NCBI GenBank assembly: GCA_030950285.1
Contig: JAUZRR010000008.1
Location: 19,423-83,422 of the forward strand
Source of the DNA: Planctomycetota bacterium
GTDB lineage: Bacteria > Planctomycetota > Phycisphaerae > Phycisphaerales > UBA1924
Reading direction: 5' to 3'
DNA length: 64,000 nucleotides
Under the pieces are notes generated by a model. The model was given only the letters and a program-made list of their open reading frames with translations, made no database searches and was not told the DNA's origin. Shown here piece after piece: positions 15,667 to 23,882 of this stretch (positions are counted from its first letter, which is position 1; each line of letters starts with the position of its first letter). Position numbers and translations under genes: made by a program.

Positions 15667-17847
15667 ATGGCTGAACGCCCGACATTCTCTCCCTTCTGGC
15701 ACCGCGTCCGCGCGATGAAGCCGCGACTGCGCCCGCACGTGCAGATCACGCGGCAGTTCTATCGCGGCCGCCGGTGGCACGTGGTGCGCGACCCCTCGAG
15801 CAACCAGTTCTATCGGCTCAACCCGATCGCGCACGAGTTTGTCGGACTCTACGACGGGCACCGCACGATCGAGGAAATCTGGAAGATCGTCCTCGAGCGC
15901 CACGGCGACGCGGCGCCCACCCAGGGCGAAGCGATCCAGCTCATCACCCAGCTCTACAACGCGAACCTGCTCGCCGCCGACGTTGCCCCCGAGACCGAGC
16001 AACTCTTGCGACGCGGGCGAGAGCGCGTCAAACAAAAAGCCACGCAGCAGGCGATCGGGATCATGTATTTCAAGGTTCGGATGTTCAATCCGGACAAGTA
16101 TCTGGCGTGGGTTGAACCGCTGCTGCGACCGGTGCTCAATCGCTGGGGGTTCATCGCGTGGCTTGCGTTTGTGATCTACTGCCTGGCGCAGGTGCTGCCC
16201 GAGTGGGGCACGCTGGTGAGCGGGTTTGACTCGGCGATCGCGCCTGCCAACTGGGGCTGGCTGATCGTTGTCTTCATCGTGACCAAAGCAATCCACGAGA
16301 CCGGGCACGGCGTGATCTGCAAACGGTTCGGCGGGCAGGTGCCCGAGTTCGGGATCATGCTGCTGGTGCTGTTCCCTGCGCCCTATGTAGATGCATCGGC
16401 AGCGTGGGCGCTGCCGAGCAAGTGGAAACGGATCGCGGTCGGCGCGGGCGGGATGATCTTTGAGCTGGCGGTCGCGGGCGCGGCGGCGCTGGTCTGGAAG
16501 AGTTCGGCCGACGGGTCGCTCATCCGCCAGATCGCGTACAACGCGATGTTTACCGCGAGCCTGAGCACGATCCTCTTCAACGCCAACCCGCTGATGCGGT
16601 TCGACGGCTACTTCATCCTCTCGGACCTGCTCGAGGTGCCCAACCTCATGCAGCGGTCGATGAAAATGCTCCAGCACCTCTGGAAAGTCCACGTCTACCG
16701 GCTCAAGAACGAGACGCCGCCTACAAGTTCGCGGTCCGAAGCGGCGATCCTGATCCTCTACGGCATCGGGGCGCTGATCTATCGCGTGTTCCTGTTTATC
16801 TCGATCACGCTGATGGTGATGGGGCGGTTGTTTGCGCTGGGGCTTGTGCTCGCGATATGGACCGGCGCGATGTGGTTTGTGCTTCCGGTGGGCAAGTTTG
16901 TCCATTGGCTCGCGACTGGGAACAACATCGCCGACTGCCGGCCGCGGGTGATTGCGATCAGCCTGGCGAGCTTTGCGATCGGGCTGGGCGCTCTGGGCAT
17001 GATCCCCTTTCCCGACCACCGCCGGGCGTCGGGGGTGATCGAGAGCGTCGAGGACCCCGGGGTGTTCTTCAGCACAGCGGGGTTTGTGGAGACCGCGCAC
17101 GTGCGGCTTGGCGATATCGTCCGCGAGGGCGACCCGCTGCTCACCTGCACCAACGACCAGATGGTCTCGCAACTCGCGCAGGTCGCCGCGAGAATCACCG
17201 AGACGCAAGCCGTGGAACAACGCGCCATGGGCAACGACCGATACGCCGAGGCCCAGATTGCTCGCGAGAGGCTCCACGCCCTCCACGAGCAGGAGGCCTA
17301 CCTGCGAGAGCGACTCGACAATCTCGTCGTTCGGGCCCCGCGCGACGGCCGGGTCGTCGGGCAGGACCCCGAGCAACTGGTGGGCCGATACGTCGAGCAG
17401 GGCGCGGCGGCGTGCCAGGTGATCGACCCGGCGGACCTGCGGATCGTCGCGCTGCTCGATCAGCACGAGGCCGCGTGGCCGATGGAGCTGGGTATCGAAG
17501 ACTTCCAGACCGAGGCGCGGCTGCTCTCGCGGGTGCAGGACGCGTTGCCCGCCGAGGTCGAGAGCATTGTCGCGTTGCAGCGGGAGTTGCCGCACGCTTC
17601 GTTCAGCGCGCAGGGCGGCGGGCAGATCGAGACCAGCCAGGAGCAGCAACAGTCCGGGATGCTCGCCAAAGAGCCGCAGCTCAAGATGTACCTGCGGCTT
17701 GCCAGCACCGGCGACGACGATCTTGGGCAATGGCTCGGCCTGCCCGGCGAGCGGGTCAAGCTGCGGTTTGCGCTGCCCGACAAGCCGTTGCTTGTGCAGT
17801 GGATCGATCGCTTGCACAAACTGGTGCAGGGCAAGGTGAACATATAA
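15667..17847 (+). CDS. PqqD-like / site-2-protease-like M50 membrane peptidase / HlyD fusion
   Basis: 726 aa. Residues ~20-105 resemble PqqD (RPHVQITRQFYRGRRWHVVR, FYRLNPIAHEFVGLYDG), the fold used as RiPP recognition element. A multi-pass membrane region follows (~160-470). It contains the zinc motif HETGH (210-214) and NANPLMRFDGYF (305-316), the counterpart of the third-ligand NPxxxxxDG motif of M50 proteases. From ~475 an HlyD-type biotinyl-lipoyl domain with a hairpin begins (FVETAHVRLGDIVREGDPLL, VVRAPRDGRVVGQD). PqqD-M50-HlyD fusions occur in planctomycetes and some proteobacteria and are poorly characterised. The catalytic residues look intact, so proteolysis within or near the membrane is plausible; equally it could serve as a membrane scaffold for the adaptor complex. 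Confidence 0.85.
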   Translation: MAERPTFSPFWHRVRAMKPRLRPHVQITRQFYRGRRWHVVRDPSSNQFYRLNPIAHEFVGLYDGHRTIEEIWKIVLERHGDAAPTQGEAIQLITQLYNANLLAADVAPETEQLLRRGRERVKQKATQQAIGIMYFKVRMFNPDKYLAWVEPLLRPVLNRWGFIAWLAFVIYCLAQVLPEWGTLVSGFDSAIAPANWGWLIVVFIVTKAIHETGHGVICKRFGGQVPEFGIMLLVLFPAPYVDASAAWALPSKWKRIAVGAGGMIFELAVAGAAALVWKSSADGSLIRQIAYNAMFTASLSTILFNANPLMRFDGYFILSDLLEVPNLMQRSMKMLQHLWKVHVYRLKNETPPTSSRSEAAILILYGIGALIYRVFLFISITLMVMGRLFALGLVLAIWTGAMWFVLPVGKFVHWLATGNNIADCRPRVIAISLASFAIGLGALGMIPFPDHRRASGVIESVEDPGVFFSTAGFVETAHVRLGDIVREGDPLLTCTNDQMVSQLAQVAARITETQAVEQRAMGNDRYAEAQIARERLHALHEQEAYLRERLDNLVVRAPRDGRVVGQDPEQLVGRYVEQGAAACQVIDPADLRIVALLDQHEAAWPMELGIEDFQTEARLLSRVQDALPAEVESIVALQRELPHASFSAQGGGQIETSQEQQQSGMLAKEPQLKMYLRLASTGDDDLGQWLGLPGERVKLRFALPDKPLLVQWIDRLHKLVQGKVNI

Positions 17848-17855
17848 ATGGCACA

Positions 17856-17943
17856 TGAGCAAAGAGCAAAGAGCAAAGCAGGAAGAAGAGGCTCGGCTCC
17901 GAATGCCTTCGTTTGCGCTTTGCCATTTGCTCTTTGCCATTTA
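17856..17943. repeat. GCAAA-type imperfect inverted repeat, copy 1
   Basis: The left arm (GAGCAAAGAGCAAAGAGCAA) and right arm (GCTTTGCCATTTGCTCTTTG) are built from permuted GCAAAGA/GCAAATG units around a ~35-base centre. Together they could fold as a long hairpin between the M50 and SecA-like genes. A second copy is at 46667-46753. Confidence 0.75.
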
Positions 17944-17954
17944 GGGGGCTCCCC

Positions 17955-19952
17955 GTGACCCAGGCGCTGACCAGATACCACGCGCTCCACGAGGCGGTCC
18001 GCAGCCGACGCCGCAAGCCCGAGGTGCCCAAGGGGCTCGACGCGCTGGCGACCAAAGCGCTGGTCAAGGCCCGCAACCTGCGAGCGCGGCCGGCGTGGTT
18101 GATGGCGCAGGCAAAGCTGAGCGATCAGCTCTCGCCGACGATCCGCGGGCTTGCTGAGGCGGCGCTTGATGAGCAGATCCGCGAGGTCCGCGACCGGTTT
18201 GTCCGCGGGCGTGAGGACGAGGCGTTGGTCCGCCGGGCGCTGGCGCTGACCCGTGAGGTCGCACGCCGCACAACGGGTGAAGAGCCGTTCCTTGTGCAGC
18301 TCAAGGCGGCGCTGGCGCTCTACCACGGCAGGATCGTCGAGATGCTCACCGGCGAGGGCAAGACCCTGACCGGCTCGATCGCGGCGCCCCTGATCGCGTG
18401 GAAACACAAGCACCTGCACGTGCTCACGGTCAACGACTATCTCGCAGCACGCGACGCCGAGAGCCGAAAGCCGATCTATGAGCGCTGCCTTCTTCAGGTC
18501 GGGGCGATCCAGCAGGAGATGGACTCGGCGGCACGGTTTGACGTCTACGCGCGGCAGGTGATCTACGGCACGCCCAAACAGATGACCGCTGACTATCTGC
18601 GCGACCAGATCCGCATGGGCCAGATGCTCAGCGCCTGGGCGGGCCGTCAGCAGCTCATGCGGAGCGGGGCCGGCCCGCTTGTGCCCGGTCTCCAGGCGTG
18701 CATGGTGGACGAGGCGGACGCGGTGCTGATCGACGAGGGGGTCGTGCCTTTGATTATCGCGAGGTCGAGGCAAGAGGACGAGATGTCCGAGGTCTACCGC
18801 ACCGCAACCGCGCTGGCGGCGAAGCTCGACGAGGGGCCCGACTACACGATCGATCATGTCAAGCGGAAGGCCGAACTCAAGCGGCGCGGGGAGCACCGCC
18901 TCGAGCAGATGTTCGACGAGCTAGCCTCGACCGGCGAGCCGATCTGGCGCGCGGCGCGGCGTGGTGAAGAGTTAGTCCGCCAGGCACTGACCGCGCGGCA
19001 CTGCTACCGCCACGGGCAGCACTACCACATCGTCGATGGGCAGGTGGTCATCGTCGACGAATACACCGGGCGCTTCCTGCCCGACCGCTCGTGGGAGCAC
19101 GGCCTGCACCAGTCGGTCGAAGCCAAGGAAGACGTCACCATCACCGCCGACCGCGAAACACTCGCCCGCATGAGCTTTCAGCGGTTTTTCCGCAGCTATC
19201 CGTTCCTCTGCGGCATGACCGGCACGGTCGCCGACGCGACGGGCGAGATGGAGAAGGTCTACGCGCGGCCGGTGATCGTCATCCCGACCAACCGCCCGTT
19301 GATCCGTGTCGAGATGCCGTTGCGGGCGTTCCGTACTGCCGAGGCAAAGTGGAACGCGATCATCGACTCGATCGCCGAACTGCACGAAGAAGGGCGACCG
19401 ATGCTGGTGGGCACGAGGTCGATCGAGGCCAGCGAGTTTCTCGCCGAGCGGCTCTCGAACCGAGGCCTGCCGCACACCGTGCTCAACGCGCTGCACGACG
19501 AGGAAGAGGCCGACCTGATCGCTCATGCCGGGCACGGGCGGAGCGAAGGACGCGAGCCGGCGATCACTGTTGCGACGAACATGGCAGGTCGCGGCACGGA
19601 CATCCTGCTCGACGACGCGGCACGCAAAGCCGGGGGGCTGCATGTGATCCTGACCGAGATGCACGGCGCGAAACGGATCGACCGCCAGTTCATCGGGCGG
19701 GCCGGGCGGCAGGGCGACCCGGGCTCGGCGCAGACGTTCGTCTCACTCGAAGACGAACTCGTGCGGCAGCACGCCAAAGAGCTGCGGGCGGTGGCGCTCC
19801 GCATGACCAAGGGCGAGGAGCTCACCGGCAAGCCGATCGTGACGAGGCTGTTCCGCGAGGCGCAGCGGCGGAGCGAGGCGTTCGCACGGCGCGGCCGCGA
19901 ATCGGTGCTCAAGCAGGACGACTGGATGGAGAAGTACCTGCCGGGGGCGTGA
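17955..19952 (+). CDS. SecA-like ATPase lacking the C-terminal helical wing/finger region
   Basis: 665 aa from GTG 17955, six bases after AGGGGG. SecA motor motifs are intact: EMLTGEGKTLTG (Walker A, 131-137), LTVNDYLAARDAE, VDEADAVLIDE (Walker B, 251-261), a preprotein-crosslinking-like segment (~262-410), GMTGT (420-424), TNMAGRGTDIL (541-551) and IGRAGRQGDPG (580-590). Canonical SecA runs to ~830-900 aa. This protein ends at about residue 665, near the start of the long scaffold helix. The two-helix finger, helical wing domain and zinc-binding tail are therefore missing. It is not the housekeeping SecA. The end of the protein keeps an acidic-basic helix (FARRGRESVLKQDDWMEKYL). As last gene of the HlyD/GAF-HlyD/PqqD-M50 operon it is probably a dedicated motor for that module. 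Its target and whether it binds SecYEG are unknown. Confidence 0.85.
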   Translation: MTQALTRYHALHEAVRSRRRKPEVPKGLDALATKALVKARNLRARPAWLMAQAKLSDQLSPTIRGLAEAALDEQIREVRDRFVRGREDEALVRRALALTREVARRTTGEEPFLVQLKAALALYHGRIVEMLTGEGKTLTGSIAAPLIAWKHKHLHVLTVNDYLAARDAESRKPIYERCLLQVGAIQQEMDSAARFDVYARQVIYGTPKQMTADYLRDQIRMGQMLSAWAGRQQLMRSGAGPLVPGLQACMVDEADAVLIDEGVVPLIIARSRQEDEMSEVYRTATALAAKLDEGPDYTIDHVKRKAELKRRGEHRLEQMFDELASTGEPIWRAARRGEELVRQALTARHCYRHGQHYHIVDGQVVIVDEYTGRFLPDRSWEHGLHQSVEAKEDVTITADRETLARMSFQRFFRSYPFLCGMTGTVADATGEMEKVYARPVIVIPTNRPLIRVEMPLRAFRTAEAKWNAIIDSIAELHEEGRPMLVGTRSIEASEFLAERLSNRGLPHTVLNALHDEEEADLIAHAGHGRSEGREPAITVATNMAGRGTDILLDDAARKAGGLHVILTEMHGAKRIDRQFIGRAGRQGDPGSAQTFVSLEDELVRQHAKELRAVALRMTKGEELTGKPIVTRLFREAQRRSEAFARRGRESVLKQDDWMEKYLPGA

Positions 19953-19962
19953 ACGACGCCTG

Positions 19963-20059
19963 TGTCCCTTCGCTTGCGCGAGGGGCTCTGCCACGCATGG
20001 TGTCCTGCTCTTGTGCGCATCGTTGCTTCGATAGAGCCCATCGCGCAAGCGAGGGGGCC
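19963..20059. repeat. Inverted pair of REP-like palindromes
   Basis: One copy in TGTCCC... orientation (19963-19988) and one in GAGCCC... orientation (20034-20059) flank a ~45-bp spacer, like a BIME unit. The pair lies between the convergent ends of the SecA-like gene and accC and could act as a bidirectional terminator or mRNA 3'-end stabiliser. Confidence 0.8.
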
Positions 20060-20088
20060 GCGATGCACAGACCATGACGCGAGCTGTA

Positions 20089-21429
20089 CTACTTGAGCAG
20101 CCGCTCCAAGAAGTGGATATCCACCCCCCCGGCCCGGAAGTCGGTCTGTTCCATGAGTCGAAGGTGGAGCGGGATGGTGGTCTTGATCGGGCCGACCTTG
20201 AACTCGCGGAGGGCTCGGGCGGTCCTTGCGATGCACTGGGCTCTGGTCTCGGCGTGGCAGATGAGTTTGCCGACCATCGAGTCGTAGTTGGGGGGCACGC
20301 GGTAGCCGGGCACGACGTGGGAATCGATCCGCACGCCCGGGCCGCCGGGGAGTTCCCAGGTGTCGATCATCCCGGCCGAGGGCCTGAAGTCTTTGTCGGG
20401 GTCCTCGGCGTTGATGCGGCACTCGATCGTGTGGCCGCGGACCTGGACATCTTTCTGCTTGAACTCCAGCGGCTCGCCGGCTGCGAGCTTGATCGAGGTC
20501 TTGAGGATGTCCACACCGGTGACCATCTCGGTCACGGGGTGCTCGACCTGGACGCGGGTGTTGACTTCGAGCATGTAGAAGTTCTGCTTCTCGTCCATAA
20601 GAAACTCGACGGTCGCGGCGCCGCAGTAGTTTGCGGCCTTGACGAGGCGAGACGCCGCGTCGCCGATCGTGGCGATTCTTTTTCGGTCCACACCCGGCGC
20701 GGGCGATTCTTCGATGAGTTTCTGGTGTCGTCTTTGGACGGAGCAGTCGCGTTCGAAGAGGTGTACCGCGTGGCCGTGGGAATCGCCGAGCGCCTGGATC
20801 TCGATGTGGCGTGCGTGTTCGAGAAACTTCTCGATGAAGACCGCGCCGTTGCCGAATGCCGCGAGGGCTTCTTGCTGGGCGGCTTTGATGTTGGCGCGGA
20901 GTGAGGCTTCGTTTCGGCAGACGCGCATGCCCCGGCCGCCGCCGCCGGCCGAGGCTTTGATGATGACGGGGTACCCGATCTCGGCAGCGATCTCGACTGC
21001 TTCGGCCTCTTCCTCGATCTCGCCGTCGGAGCCGGGAAAGACCGGGACCTTCGCCGCCCTGGCGGTGCGTTTGCATTCGACCTTGTCGCCGAGCTTTGCC
21101 ATCGCTTCGGGGCTGGGGCCGATGAAGGCGATCTTGCACTCGCGACAGATCGCGGAAAAGTCGGCCCGCTCGGCGAGGAAGCCGTAGCCCGGGTGGATCG
21201 CGTCGACATCGGCGATCTCGGCGGCGGAGATGATGCGGCTGACGTTGAGGTAGCTGTCTTTGGCCGGGGCGTCGCCGATGCAGATCGCCCGGTCGGCGAG
21301 GCGGAGATAGGGGGCGTCGGCGTCGGCTTTGGAATAGACACAGACGACCTCAACCCCCAGCTCGTGGCAGGCACGGAGGATACGGAGGGCGATCTCGCCA
21401 CGGTTGGCTATCAGGACGCGCTTGAACAT
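20089..21429 (-). CDS. accC: Acetyl-CoA carboxylase, biotin carboxylase subunit
   Basis: 446 aa, standard length. ATP-grasp biotin carboxylase: IANRGEIALRILRACHELGV, HPGYGFLAE, the glycine-rich loop KASAGGGGRGMR, RDCSVQRRHQKLIEE, MLEVNTRVQVEHPVTEMVTG and ECRINAEDP. It carboxylates biotin on AccB with ATP and bicarbonate, the first half-reaction of malonyl-CoA synthesis. It is the second gene of an accB-accC pair (63-bp gap). The carboxyltransferase genes accA and accD are not in the window. Confidence 0.97.
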   Translation of the reverse strand: MFKRVLIANRGEIALRILRACHELGVEVVCVYSKADADAPYLRLADRAICIGDAPAKDSYLNVSRIISAAEIADVDAIHPGYGFLAERADFSAICRECKIAFIGPSPEAMAKLGDKVECKRTARAAKVPVFPGSDGEIEEEAEAVEIAAEIGYPVIIKASAGGGGRGMRVCRNEASLRANIKAAQQEALAAFGNGAVFIEKFLEHARHIEIQALGDSHGHAVHLFERDCSVQRRHQKLIEESPAPGVDRKRIATIGDAASRLVKAANYCGAATVEFLMDEKQNFYMLEVNTRVQVEHPVTEMVTGVDILKTSIKLAAGEPLEFKQKDVQVRGHTIECRINAEDPDKDFRPSAGMIDTWELPGGPGVRIDSHVVPGYRVPPNYDSMVGKLICHAETRAQCIARTARALREFKVGPIKTTIPLHLRLMEQTDFRAGGVDIHFLERLLK

Positions 21430-21492
21430 GGAGACTGCCTCAGCAGCGCGCGGGCCGCGCTGGTGTGAGTGAAGGGTGAAGAAGCCGGAGCG

Positions 21493-21969
21493 TCAGGCGG
21501 GCTTGACCATGAAGAGCTTCTGCCCGAACTCGACCGCCTCGCCGGTGTTGACCAGCACGCGTTCGACGGTGCCGGTGCATTCGGCCTTGATCTCGTTGAA
21601 GACCTTCATCGCTTCGACCAGGCAGACGACCGAATCGGCCGAGACGCTCTTGCCGACGGTGATGAACGGCTCGGCGTCGGGGTTGGCCGCAGCGTAGAAC
21701 GTCCCGACCATGGGGGACTCGATCGCGATGAGCCCGCTGTCGTCGTTTGCGCTCTCGGCCGGGGGCGCTCCGCCGGTCATGGCGGCGGCGGGCGTTGCGG
21801 CGGCAGGCGTTGCGGCCTGGGCGTACTGCGGCGGTGCGACCATGACGGGCTGCCCCTCGCCGCCGCGCTTGATGGTGACGTTTTCCTGCTGGTCGTGGAG
21901 GTCGAGCTCCGAAAGATCGTTCTCGACCATCAACCGAACCAACTCTTTGAGCTTTCGAATATCAATCAT
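21493..21969 (-). CDS. accB: Biotin carboxyl carrier protein of acetyl-CoA carboxylase
   Basis: 158 aa from ATG 21969, preceded by GGGGAGGCCAG; an upstream in-frame extension to 22047 has no support. N-terminal helix (DIRKLKELVRLMVENDLSEL), an Ala/Pro-rich linker (~45-75) and a C-terminal biotinyl domain with VEAMKVFNEI. The biotinylated lysine is Lys122; the usual EAMKM reads EAMKV here. It carries biotin between AccC and the carboxyltransferase. It probably shares a promoter with accC. Confidence 0.96.
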   Translation of the reverse strand: MIDIRKLKELVRLMVENDLSELDLHDQQENVTIKRGGEGQPVMVAPPQYAQAATPAAATPAAAMTGGAPPAESANDDSGLIAIESPMVGTFYAAANPDAEPFITVGKSVSADSVVCLVEAMKVFNEIKAECTGTVERVLVNTGEAVEFGQKLFMVKPA

Positions 21970-22182
21970 CTGGCCTCCCCGTTTGAAGGGAACAATGCCC
22001 CGTCGTCGGGACCCGCCGAACTGCTCGGGGCGCATCACGATCGACACACCCCACTGGCTTCACACCAACCCACCAAAGCGGCCGGCTGGGAGAGCGAGAA
22101 TGATACGCAACTCCGGGGATTGCTGCGAACCCGCCCCGACGCTGTCTCGAACACGCCACAAGTTCCCCCAGTCTCACGCTCC

Positions 22183-23871
22183 ATGCACCCACCATCAGAC
22201 CAACCCCAGACGGGCTCGCAACCGCGCACCAGCCAGCGCGGCTTCTGGTTGGACCGCCTGGGCGTGGTCGTCAGCCCGGGGTGGATTGGGGGCGTGTTCG
22301 GCATCGCCATCCTGCTACCGACGTGTGTCGTCGCGGTCGCGATGGTCTCGGGCGTGGCAGAACACGGGGCGGGCGACGCGGCGCTCAGCACGTCACGGTG
22401 GGGTTCTCTCGCGCGAACGCTCGCGTACGCCTCGGGCATCGGCCTGCTCTCGACGCTGCTGGCACTCCCGGCTGCGGCGCTCGTCGCCCGGCTTCGGCCG
22501 GGGTGGCTGGTCGCACTCGCCACCCCGATGCTGCTGCCGAGCTTTCTGACCTACGCGGGTTGGTCGATCGCGCGAGCGCCGACGACGCTCGTCGGTCGGT
22601 GGATCGCAGGTGCCCCCGAGCGCGGGCTGGAGTGGCTGCCTCTGGTGGTGTCGCGCGGGCTGGCGGTGTGGGGGCTCTCGCTCTGGGCGTGGCCGCTGGC
22701 GGGCGTCGTGATCGTGCTGGGGTTTCGTGCGACCGCCTCGCAGCTCGATGACGCGCTCAGGCTTGACTGTGTGCGCGCGTCACAACGCTGGCGGGCGAGG
22801 CTCGCGTCGGTGTGGCCGAGCGTGCTTACCGCGTGGGGGCTGGTGACGCTGCTGATGCTCGGGTCGGCGGTGCCGCTGCACGTCGCTCGCGTGCAGACCT
22901 TTGCGATCCGGGTGTGGACAACGCTCGACACGCACCCGGGCGAGCCTTGGCGGGCGTGGCTGGCGGCGTGGCCGTTGGCGTTGATCGCAGCCATCGCGGG
23001 TTGGGTTATCTCGGGGAGATTCGCCCGGGCGGGCCGTCGGATGGCTGCTCTGGCCGAACCAACCGAGGAAGCAGCGCACAGCGGTTCAAGGCCGGGCGTT
23101 GTGCTGCGGGTGGCTGCGGCGCTGCCCTGGGTGCTCGCGGTGGTGGTGCCTTTGGGGTTGTTCTGGTCGACGATGGGCAGCCCGCGGATGCTCGGCGTCT
23201 TTCTCGAACGGGCCGGGGAGGGTGTTGCGACCAGTCTCGTGGTCGGCGCAGCGGTCGGCGCGATCGCCAGCCTGACTTGCCTCGCGGTCGCCCATGCCGC
23301 ATCTGACGCGGGGTCGAACGGCCTCAGAGGTTTCGTGCTGCGCGCGCTCCTGGCGGCGTGTCTGGCGTGGGCGCTCCTGCCGGGTGTGCTGGTCGGGGCG
23401 GCGATCGCGAGCATGATGCGGCTGCCGATGGTGCCCGACGCGATCGGCGAGTCGGCAATCCCCATGGTCGTCGCCCACGTCTCGCGGGTGCTCTTTCTGC
23501 CGGTGCTGATCGGGCTGTGGCTGGCTTCGAGCGAGGCGCGATCGATCGGCGAATCCCGCCGACTCGACGGGGCGACCGGCCCGATCGCCTGGGGGCGCAC
23601 CGCGCTTGGGAGTGTCCTCGGCCCCTCGCTGGCGGTCGGGCTTGCGAGCCTGTGCCTGAGCGTGCACGAGATCGAGTCATCGCTGCAGGTCCAGTCGCCG
23701 GGCATCGACCACCTTGCCCAGAGGCTGCTGCAATGGCTCCACTACGAACGCACCGCGGAGCTTTCGGCAGCCGGGGTCTTGCTGCTCGGGTTGGGGGTCG
23801 TCGGTTCGGTCCTGGCGATACTGCTCACCCGGCGGCCCGGATTGCGAACCCGCACGGGCCGCTGGCGGTAA
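22183..23871 (+). CDS. Two-domain ABC transporter permease, Fe3+/thiamine (FbpB/ThiP)-like
   Basis: 562 aa from ATG 22183. About twelve hydrophobic helices fall in two homologous halves (~20-290 and ~315-555), the architecture of FbpB/ThiP-type permeases. The EAA-like loops are ATASQLDDALRLDCVRASQR in the first half and SSEARSIGESRRLDGATG in the second; both are degenerate compared with the classic EAAxxxGxxxxxxF. No binding protein or ATPase gene is adjacent, so the substrate is open. The next gene, an NHL lipoprotein, starts 11 bp after the stop and may be co-transcribed. Confidence 0.75.
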   Translation: MHPPSDQPQTGSQPRTSQRGFWLDRLGVVVSPGWIGGVFGIAILLPTCVVAVAMVSGVAEHGAGDAALSTSRWGSLARTLAYASGIGLLSTLLALPAAALVARLRPGWLVALATPMLLPSFLTYAGWSIARAPTTLVGRWIAGAPERGLEWLPLVVSRGLAVWGLSLWAWPLAGVVIVLGFRATASQLDDALRLDCVRASQRWRARLASVWPSVLTAWGLVTLLMLGSAVPLHVARVQTFAIRVWTTLDTHPGEPWRAWLAAWPLALIAAIAGWVISGRFARAGRRMAALAEPTEEAAHSGSRPGVVLRVAAALPWVLAVVVPLGLFWSTMGSPRMLGVFLERAGEGVATSLVVGAAVGAIASLTCLAVAHAASDAGSNGLRGFVLRALLAACLAWALLPGVLVGAAIASMMRLPMVPDAIGESAIPMVVAHVSRVLFLPVLIGLWLASSEARSIGESRRLDGATGPIAWGRTALGSVLGPSLAVGLASLCLSVHEIESSLQVQSPGIDHLAQRLLQWLHYERTAELSAAGVLLLGLGVVGSVLAILLTRRPGLRTRTGRWR

Positions 23872-23882
23872 GCTGGGATTGC

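Noticed and set aside
15613..17940. Long open frame on the minus strand across the PqqD-M50 gene
   Set aside because: High-GC antisense shadow; its residue make-up is Arg/His/Leu-rich without domains, whereas the plus strand has clear M50 and HlyD motifs.
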